A DNA stretch of 36,941 nucleotides. It comes from Desulfobacteraceae bacterium. Its GTDB lineage: Bacteria; Desulfobacterota; Desulfobacteria; Desulfobacterales; Desulfosalsimonadaceae. This document shows positions 32,417 through 36,941 of the stretch, piece after piece. Every line of letters starts with the position of its first letter. The first letter of the stretch is position 1. The notes below the pieces were generated by a model. The model worked only from the letters and a program-made list of their open reading frames with translations, ran no database searches and was not told the DNA's origin. A program made the translations under genes and the position numbers. The DNA lies in contig JAABUA010000032.1 of assembly GCA_011389515.1 (NCBI GenBank), positions 1 to 36,941 of the forward strand, given 5' to 3'.

Positions 32417-33163
32417 TTACGTATACAAGCCGCCATTCACGTGGATCACCTGTCCGGTGATATAGCGTGCCGCATCCGATGCCAGGAAAACGGCCACTCC
32501 TGCGACGTCCTGGGGTGTTCCTGCAAAGCCCATGGGAATTCTGGCGATAATTTCAGAAGTCCGGCTTTCTGCAAGGCCCTCTGTCATTCCGGTTTCGATA
32601 TACCCGGGGGCAATGGCATTGGCGGTGATGTTTCTCGACGCCAGCTCCAGGGCGGTGGTTTTTGTGAGCCCCACAAGACCGGCCTTTGCCGCGGAATAAT
32701 TGGCTTGACCGGGATTTCCCGCAATTCCGGCAATGGAAGTGATATTGATGATTCTGCCGCTTTTCTGGCGCATCATGGGCCGGGCCGCGAGTTTTGTGCA
32801 GATAAACGCTCCCTTGAGGTTGACATCCATTACCCTGTCCCAGTCCCCGGATTTCATCCGCGGCAGCAAAGAATCCTTTGTCATGCCGGCGTTGTTTACC
32901 AGCACATCAATGCGGCCGGTTTCATCCATTGCCCCCTTGAAAAATTTTTCCAGATCTTGTTCCGAGCCCATGTCGGCCTGGATTCCCCGTGCAAACCCGC
33001 CGGCGTCATTGATCTCTTTTTCTGTCAGCGATGCCTGTCTCTCAGAAGACAGGTAGTTGAAAAAGACGCAGGTATTCTTATCTGCAAAGGCCAGGCATAT
33101 GCTCCGCCCGATCCCCCTGCTTCCACCGGTTACGATGATCGTCCGCTTCAGGTTGTTGTCCAT
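32417..33163 (-). CDS. fabG: 3-oxoacyl-ACP reductase
   Basis: NADPH-dependent ketoreductase of fatty acid elongation, 248 residues, SDR fold. The cofactor loop TGGSRGIGRSI is near 13, NNAGMTKDSL near 90. The catalytic Ser (NITSIAG near 143) and Y-x3-K (ANYSAAKAGL near 155) follow, then the substrate end GFAGTPQDVAG. Its acpP neighbour supports the fatty-acid role. fabH, fabD and plsX, commonly between rpmF and fabG, are absent. Confidence 0.93.
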   Translation of the reverse strand: MDNNLKRTIIVTGGSRGIGRSICLAFADKNTCVFFNYLSSERQASLTEKEINDAGGFARGIQADMGSEQDLEKFFKGAMDETGRIDVLVNNAGMTKDSLLPRMKSGDWDRVMDVNLKGAFICTKLAARPMMRQKSGRIINITSIAGIAGNPGQANYSAAKAGLVGLTKTTALELASRNITANAIAPGYIETGMTEGLAESRTSEIIARIPMGFAGTPQDVAGVAVFLASDAARYITGQVIHVNGGLYT

Positions 33164-33240
33164 GGGGATAACCGCTGCCGCATGTCACGCCGCATTACTG
33201 CCGGTTACATGCGGTCCGGCAATGTCCGTCAAAACGGCTG

Positions 33241-33420
33241 TTATTCGCTTTTTTCAAGGACGTTTCTGCCCCTGTAGTTGCCGCATTCCGGGCATGCATG
33301 GTGCTGCATGGTGGGCTCTCCGCATTGCGCGCAAGAAGCCACATTGGGCCCGTTGATTTTTTGATGGGTTCGGCGCTTGTCCCGCCTTGATTTTGAAACT
33401 TTTCCCTTGGGAACAGCCAT
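33241..33420 (-). CDS. rpmF: 50S ribosomal protein L32
   Basis: A 59-residue protein starting MAVPKGKVSKSRRDKRRTH, the classic L32 N-terminus, with a zinc ribbon C30-x2-C33 and C43-x2-C46 (SCAQCGEP, HACPECGNYRG). The Shine-Dalgarno is TTAGGAGA. It heads the minus-strand lipid/nucleotide/riboflavin run, 77 bp before fabG, as rpmF often heads fatty-acid operons. A longer frame on the same strand (33195-33467) is only its shadow. Confidence 0.95.
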   Translation of the reverse strand: MAVPKGKVSKSRRDKRRTHQKINGPNVASCAQCGEPTMQHHACPECGNYRGRNVLEKSE

Positions 33421-33487
33421 GGTGTATATCTCCTAACTATTTGATATTTTAAAATAAATTTTAACAATCCGATTCAAAAAGGGTATT

Positions 33488-33519
33488 ATTCTAGTATGTT
33501 AAATTGCCTGTGATGTCAA
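33488..33519 (-). promoter_or_regulatory. Candidate promoter for the rpmF operon
   Basis: On the minus strand a consensus TTGACA (33514-33519) and TAGAAT (33488-33493), with a rather long 20-bp spacer; TACTAG at 17 bp is the weaker alternative. It lies about 70 bp before the rpmF ATG. Confidence 0.4.
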
Positions 33520-33550
33520 GGGATTTAAGGGAAGTATTTTTAATGCCCTC

Positions 33551-33579
33551 TTGATTTTAAAAACTTTGTGGGGTATTTT
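33551..33579 (+). promoter_or_regulatory. Candidate promoter for gltX
   Basis: TTGATT (33551-33556), a 17-bp spacer and TATTTT (33574-33579), about 75 bp before the gltX ATG in a strongly A/T-rich divergent gap shared with rpmF. Confidence 0.45.
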
Positions 33580-33653
33580 AAAAAATTTTATAAATCTGGA
33601 TATTATTGGTCAGCGGTCAGGACCATTTGAATGAATAACAGGAATGGATATAA

Positions 33654-35069
33654 ATGGACACCATAATTACCCGTTTTCCCCCGAGCCCCACGGGATATTT
33701 GCACATCGGCGGCGCCCGCACGGCACTTTTCAACTGGCTTTATGCCCGTCACAACCGGGGCAAATTCATCCTGAGAATCGAGGATACCGATGCGGTCCGG
33801 TCCACAAAGGAGTCCGTGGATGCCATTTTTGATGCGCTAGCGTGGCTGGGCATCGACTATGACGAGGGGCCCTATTACCAGTCGCAGCGATATGACATAT
33901 ACAGTGCGTATGTGGAAGAGCTGGTCGCGTCCGGAAATGCCTATTACTGCACATGTTCAGCCCAGCGTATCGAAGAGATGAGGCAGGCGGCAAAGGCAAG
34001 GGGGGAAAATCCAAGATACGACGGCACCTGCCGGGAAAAAGGTCTTCCCGCGTCATCGGATGCGGTGGTCCGGTTCAAAACGCCGATCGCAGGAAATACG
34101 ATTTTAGAGGATGTCATCCGGGGAAACATCGTTTTTTCAAACAGCGAAATTGACGATTTCATCATCCGGCGCAGCGACGGCAGCCCCATGTACAACCTGG
34201 CAGTGGTCGTGGATGATATCACCATGAAAATCAATACCATCATCCGCGGGGATGACCACATCAGCAACACACCCCGCCAGATTCTGCTTTACCGGGCCAT
34301 GGGTGCAAACGTTCCCGTTTTCGGCCATGTTCCCATGGTTTTGGGGGACGACAGGGCCCGCCTGAGCAAGCGCCACGGGGCCATGTCCGTCACCGCCTAC
34401 CGGGAGATGGGGTATTATCCTGATGCCCTGTTGAATTACCTGGTCCGGCTGGGCTGGTCCCACGGGGACCAGGAGTTTTTTTCAAAGGAAGAGCTCATTG
34501 AAAAATTTTCCCTCAAGAACGTCGGCAAATCCGCAGGGGTGTTCAATCCTGAAAAACTGCTGGCATTAAACGCCCAGCACATTCACAGTGCGCCGGCGGA
34601 AAGGCTTGCCCCCCACCTTTTGCCGTTTCTGTCGGAAAGGGGAATCGACGCCCGGGAGGATAAGTACCTGCACCGGGTGATCTGCACGCTCAAGGCCCGC
34701 AGCAAAACCTTTGTGGAAATGGCCGAAGGGGCCCTGTTTTATTACATCGCCCCGCAGTCTTATGATGAAAAAGGGGCAAAGAAATTTTTGCAGCCCGAAA
34801 ATATCGAGGCCCTGGTAAAGCTTGCCTACGCGCTTTCGGATCAGGATGCTTTTGATGAGAAAAGCCTTGCGCCCGTATTCCAGAAAATCATGGATGAAAC
34901 CGGTCTCGGTTTCGGGAAGATCGCACAGCCGCTGCGTCTGGCGCTGGTCGGGAAAACGGTCAGCCCCGGGATTTTTGAAATGATGGAGGTGTTGGGCAAA
35001 GGGGAAACCATATCCCGTATCCAACGGTGCATCGCGGTCTTGTCCGGGAAATCCGATGCTTCCGCCTGA
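33654..35069 (+). CDS. gltX: Glutamyl-tRNA synthetase
   Basis: A 471-residue class I synthetase. The HIGH motif appears as YLHIGGARTALFNWL (near 17), the KMSKS loop as ARLSKRHGAMS near 238, and the tRNA-binding RGDDHISNTPRQ near 196. The C-terminal helical anticodon-binding domain occupies about 330-471. Whether it is discriminating or also charges tRNA-Gln with glutamate cannot be read safely here, but a tRNA-Gln gene follows 63 bp after its stop and neither glnS nor gatCAB is in the window. Confidence 0.95.
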   Translation: MDTIITRFPPSPTGYLHIGGARTALFNWLYARHNRGKFILRIEDTDAVRSTKESVDAIFDALAWLGIDYDEGPYYQSQRYDIYSAYVEELVASGNAYYCTCSAQRIEEMRQAAKARGENPRYDGTCREKGLPASSDAVVRFKTPIAGNTILEDVIRGNIVFSNSEIDDFIIRRSDGSPMYNLAVVVDDITMKINTIIRGDDHISNTPRQILLYRAMGANVPVFGHVPMVLGDDRARLSKRHGAMSVTAYREMGYYPDALLNYLVRLGWSHGDQEFFSKEELIEKFSLKNVGKSAGVFNPEKLLALNAQHIHSAPAERLAPHLLPFLSERGIDAREDKYLHRVICTLKARSKTFVEMAEGALFYYIAPQSYDEKGAKKFLQPENIEALVKLAYALSDQDAFDEKSLAPVFQKIMDETGLGFGKIAQPLRLALVGKTVSPGIFEMMEVLGKGETISRIQRCIAVLSGKSDASA

Positions 35070-35093
35070 CGTGTTCGGCCCGAAAGATTTGGC

Positions 35094-35126
35094 TTGACAT
35101 GTCTTCTTGTTTTGTTATTTTATAAA
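35094..35126 (+). promoter_or_regulatory. tRNA-Gln promoter
   Basis: TTGACA (35094-35099) followed by a TTTTATAAA region (35118-35126) at an 18-19 bp spacing. The mature tRNA begins about 7 bp later, so the tRNA has its own start independent of gltX. Confidence 0.55.
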
Positions 35127-35132
35127 CGTTTT

Positions 35133-35206
35133 TGAGGGTTGGTCTAGCGGCAAGACGGCGGGTTCTGGCCCCGTTAACCCAGGTTCGAATCCTGGACCCT
35201 CAGCCA
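35133..35206 (+). tRNA. tRNA-Gln, anticodon CTG
   Basis: A complete cloverleaf: acceptor TGAGGGT/ACCCTCA, D-arm with GTC/GAC, anticodon stem GCGGG/CCCGT with one G-U pair, loop TTCTGGC with anticodon CTG at 35165-35167 (reads CAG), T-arm CCAGG-TTCGAAT-CCTGG. The 3' CCA is encoded. Confidence 0.96.
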
Positions 35207-35215
35207 ATAAATTAT

Positions 35216-35245
35216 AAAAAGCCCCGTTTTGTGGGGCTTTTTTTT
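35216..35245 (+). terminator. Rho-independent terminator after tRNA-Gln
   Basis: AAAAAGCCCC, a short GTTTTGT loop and GGGGC followed by eight T. Strong intrinsic terminator ten bases after the CCA end. Confidence 0.9.
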
Positions 35246-35293
35246 ATGATAAGCTATGATAAGCATTGAGTGATACCTGAAAGGATAGCGAGT

Positions 35294-35602
35294 CTAAAAG
35301 TTTGACCCCTGCTCCTTATCCAGGTATTTGTGCACGATGCTGGAAATAAGCGTTTGATAAGGAATCCCTTCTTCAATGGCCTTGATCTGTATCCGGCGGT
35401 AGTCCTTTTCCGTGAGGCGCAGGTTTATCCGCTTGTCTTTTCGCAAGGTTTTGCGGGCGGCTTCCAATGCTTTTTTTTTCTCCTGCTCAAAATTGCCAAC
35501 CGCCTTCCACTCCTCTTTTTCAATGGACTCCATCAGCTTTTTTTCTTCTTCATCGATTGGATCAAACGGAGATTGCCCCTTTTTTTTGTTCAAGTTATCC
35601 AT
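35294..35602 (-). CDS. CopG-type antitoxin (ribbon-helix-helix), partner of the BrnT-like toxin
   Basis: A 102-residue protein. Residues 1-50 are highly charged (EEEKKLMESIEKEEW) and probably wrap the toxin. Residues 57-95 form a ribbon-helix-helix DNA-binding fold: RINLRLTEKDYRRIQIKA, then EEGIPYQTLISSIVHKYL, typical of CopG_antitoxin family members. Its ATG overlaps the toxin stop (TAATG) by one base and its Shine-Dalgarno (AGGGGGAG) is within the toxin's last codons. The order toxin-antitoxin matches BrnT/BrnA. It presumably represses the shared promoter at 35878. Confidence 0.82.
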   Translation of the reverse strand: MDNLNKKKGQSPFDPIDEEEKKLMESIEKEEWKAVGNFEQEKKKALEAARKTLRKDKRINLRLTEKDYRRIQIKAIEEGIPYQTLISSIVHKYLDKEQGSNF

Positions 35603-35871
35603 TACTCCCCCTGTAACCCGTATCTTTGGGTATATTTTCGGCTTGGAAAGGCCGTTTTCAGGAAAATCGTTTCTTCTGTCTCCAGGAATGGGACGACATA
35701 TGCGTAATGATTTATTTCCAAAATATACAGTTTTTGATTCGGCCGTCCCGGGTGCTGTTCGATCCCGATTATCCGGTCCGACTCGATCAGATAGACGATT
35801 TCCTCAAAGGAAATTCCCCGCAACTGTTTTAATAGTTCATTTTTTTCGGAACTCCAGCTGAAGTATGTCAT
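35602..35871 (-). CDS. BrnT-like toxin of a type II toxin-antitoxin pair
   Basis: An 89-residue protein from the ATG at 35871 (the frame runs further up, but MTYFSWSSEKNELLKQLRG is the usual BrnT-like start). The layout FxWSxEKNxxLKxxRGISFEEIV, then LYILEINHYAYVVPFLETEE and KTAFPSRKYTQRY, fits a compact RelE/BrnT-like RNase fold. The C-terminal R/K-Y residues would be catalytic. Diverged from well-known BrnT, so activity is inferred from the operon with an RHH antitoxin. The promoter lies so close to the ATG that the mRNA may be leaderless. Confidence 0.75.
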   Translation of the reverse strand: MTYFSWSSEKNELLKQLRGISFEEIVYLIESDRIIGIEQHPGRPNQKLYILEINHYAYVVPFLETEETIFLKTAFPSRKYTQRYGLQGE

Positions 35872-35877
35872 ATTACA

Positions 35878-35906
35878 AATATACGCTATTGGCTGCCTTT
35901 TGTCCA
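35878..35906 (-). promoter_or_regulatory. Toxin-antitoxin promoter, probably giving a leaderless mRNA
   Basis: On the minus strand TGGACA (35901-35906), a 17-bp spacer and TATATT (35878-35883). Only six bases separate the -10 box from the toxin ATG, so the usual start point falls on or beside the A of ATG. No Shine-Dalgarno is present. Confidence 0.5.
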
Positions 35907-35957
35907 CCAGGTTTTGTGTCACCAATGTAAGTAAAAGTGTTGCAAATCCCCGCATAT

Positions 35958-35984
35958 TGGTTTATTGGTTGAACCAGTAAACCA
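35958..35984. promoter_or_regulatory. 27-bp palindromic operator for the GntR regulator
   Basis: TGGTTTATTGGTT, a central G, and AACCAGTAAACCA form two 13-bp arms with a single mismatch. The inner TGGT-TGA-ACCA resembles FadR-family half-sites. It lies 33 bp before the GntR ATG and overlaps or adjoins both possible -10 boxes (TATTGG at 35963 or CATAAT at 35983), as an autorepression site would. Confidence 0.6.
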
Positions 35985-36017
35985 TAATCCGATAGAGACC
36001 CTGCCAAAAGGGATACA

Positions 36018-36728
36018 ATGATGCCAGGCAACACCGTTTTTGCCCAACCGCTTGCGCGTTCGCGGCTCCATGAGGAAATCGTGAGCATCCTTCAGAAACA
36101 GATCCTGACCGGTATGCTGGCGCCCGGCACCCGGCTTCCGCCGGAGCGGGAGTTGGCTGAATCCCTGCAAGTCAACCGCGCAACCGTTCGGGAAGCCCTG
36201 CGCAAGCTTGAGCATGTCGAACTACTCGATATCCGGCATGGCGACGGTGTCTATGTCAGAGATTACATGGAGAGCGGCAGTATCGATCTGATCCGGGTCG
36301 TATCCGGCATGGACGATGGTAATGGGGCGCTCCTTGATGTTTTGGAAGTGCGGCGAATCATGGTTCCGGAGATGGCCCGTCTGGCCGCGATGAGGCGCAG
36401 TTCCGCTGACCTTGCCGATCTTGAACGGATCATATTCCGTGAGGATTCAGTCGTTATGGAGCAGGATATCCAGGTGCACCGGGTGATTGCAAGGGCCTCC
36501 GGCAACCTGCTCTACACCATCATGCTTAACTTTTTCAACCAGCTCTTTCGCGACCATGTCCTTCTTTATTTCGAAAAAAAACAAAATATCGAACGGTCCC
36601 TTGCATTTCACCGGGATATCTTCGCCGCCATCCGGGATCAAAAATCCGGGGAAGCCCGCAGAATCATGCAGGAAGTGCTCCTGTTTGCGGAAGCGGCCGT
36701 GAAGGAATCCATGGCAAGACAGCCATAA
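36018..36728 (+). CDS. GntR-family transcriptional regulator (FadR subfamily)
   Basis: A 236-residue repressor. The winged helix-turn-helix (about 12-78) has LHEEIVSILQKQILTGML, PGTRLPPERELAESL, and VNRATVREALRKLE with GDGVYV at the wing. The all-helical FCD effector domain (about 95-225) carries D/H residues that often bind a metal (EVRRIMVPEMARLAA, IQVHRVIARASGN, FHRDIFAAI). FCD regulators usually sense small organic acids such as lactate, glycolate or pyruvate. The adjacent probable FAD-linked oxidase, 36 bp downstream, is the likely target operon. Confidence 0.9.
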   Translation: MMPGNTVFAQPLARSRLHEEIVSILQKQILTGMLAPGTRLPPERELAESLQVNRATVREALRKLEHVELLDIRHGDGVYVRDYMESGSIDLIRVVSGMDDGNGALLDVLEVRRIMVPEMARLAAMRRSSADLADLERIIFREDSVVMEQDIQVHRVIARASGNLLYTIMLNFFNQLFRDHVLLYFEKKQNIERSLAFHRDIFAAIRDQKSGEARRIMQEVLLFAEAAVKESMARQP

Positions 36729-36764
36729 AGCCGGGATGCCGGCACATCAGGGAGAAGCATCATT

Positions 36765-36941
36765 ATGAAAAACAAGCATTTCAAGCCGGATTGGACGGAA
36801 AATGCCCCGGTTCCCGGTACGTTCCGGTCCATTGCCAAGTATGGCGATCCTTCGCAGTTCAAGCATCCCAGCGACGCCTGGGTCGAGATGATGAAGCAGG
36901 AATTCCAGATGACGGATGCTGATTTTTCCCGCAAGCAGGAT
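36765..36941 (+). CDS. N-terminus of a probable FAD-linked oxidoreductase (cut by window end)
   Basis: Fifty-nine residues, open to the window edge, with Shine-Dalgarno AGGGAGAA. It begins MKNKHFKPDW and has APVPGTFRSIAKYGDP, FKHPSDAW and a MTDADF segment. This pattern recalls the start of FAD-binding (D-lactate/glycolate-type) oxidases in sulfate reducers, where RSI-KWG-P and FKHP recur, but the FAD domain itself is outside the window, so the call rests on memory of that N-terminus and on the GntR neighbour. Confidence 0.45.
   Translation, partial: MKNKHFKPDWTENAPVPGTFRSIAKYGDPSQFKHPSDAWVEMMKQEFQMTDADFSRKQD

Noticed and set aside
33195-33467. 90-codon minus-strand frame covering the rpmF region
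   Set aside because: Another frame of the same strand encodes a textbook L32 with a zinc ribbon and a good Shine-Dalgarno; the longer frame is its shadow.
35872-35955. Upstream extension of the toxin by 28 codons
   Set aside because: The extension runs through the predicted promoter and has no ribosome site; the ATG at 35871 matches the family's usual start.

Overview
The window looks like a chromosomal segment of a Desulfobacterota (former Deltaproteobacteria) genome, most likely a sulfate-reducer-like Desulfobacterales. That placement is an inference from four things: the gene set (split ADP-forming acyl-CoA synthetase next to a metallo-beta-lactamase-fold hydrolase, archaeal/eukaryal-type ProS, TrpB2-like enzyme), the order fabG-acpP-rpiB-glyA-dCMP deaminase-nrdR-rib genes-nusB, moderate G+C, and a dense family of palindromic intergenic elements. 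No marker gene fixes the genus. Almost all genes are housekeeping; there is no prophage, integron, CRISPR array or transposase.

Layout. 1-3434 (+): hydrolase plus beta and alpha subunits of an ADP-forming acyl/acetyl-CoA synthetase. 3592-4887 (-): citrate synthase with a hairpin in its leader. 5345-6100 (+): small outer-membrane barrel protein, convergent with recN and a GT4 glycosyltransferase (-). 9342-9659 (+): small exported/membrane protein. 9663-13688 (-): hisI-hisG-engB-era-(ATP-grasp)-(HNH), with 4-base ATGA overlaps at hisI/hisG, era/ATP-grasp and ATP-grasp/HNH. 14168-16754 (+): trxA-trxB, bamD, rpmB. 16880-21805 (-): ispG-proS-rsh. 21953-22360 (+): an unrecognised protein built from two equal-length Cys modules. 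22412-24847 (-): TrpB2-like enzyme, a Cys-rich small protein and a glyoxalase-II-like hydrolase. 24938-33420 (-): a twelve-gene run, rpmF-fabG-acpP-rpiB-glyA-dCMP deaminase-nrdR-ribD-ribE-ribBA-ribH-nusB, joining lipid, one-carbon, nucleotide and riboflavin synthesis. 33654-35206 (+): gltX followed by tRNA-Gln(CTG). 35294-35871 (-): BrnT/CopG-type toxin-antitoxin pair. 36018-36941 (+): FadR-type GntR regulator with a strong palindromic operator, then the start of a probable FAD-linked oxidase.

The most distinctive feature is a family of about nine intergenic elements (near 3430, 5001, 13756, 15431, 16765, 19074, 23367, 29099 and 32323). The complete ones share invariant inner flanks (CTGCGTT and GCCTTG) and terminal inverted repeats. 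Their three nested stems have different sequences from copy to copy but remain self-complementary. This points to a folded DNA or RNA element under structural constraint, possibly a MITE-like family. It is my best candidate for an undescribed system here.
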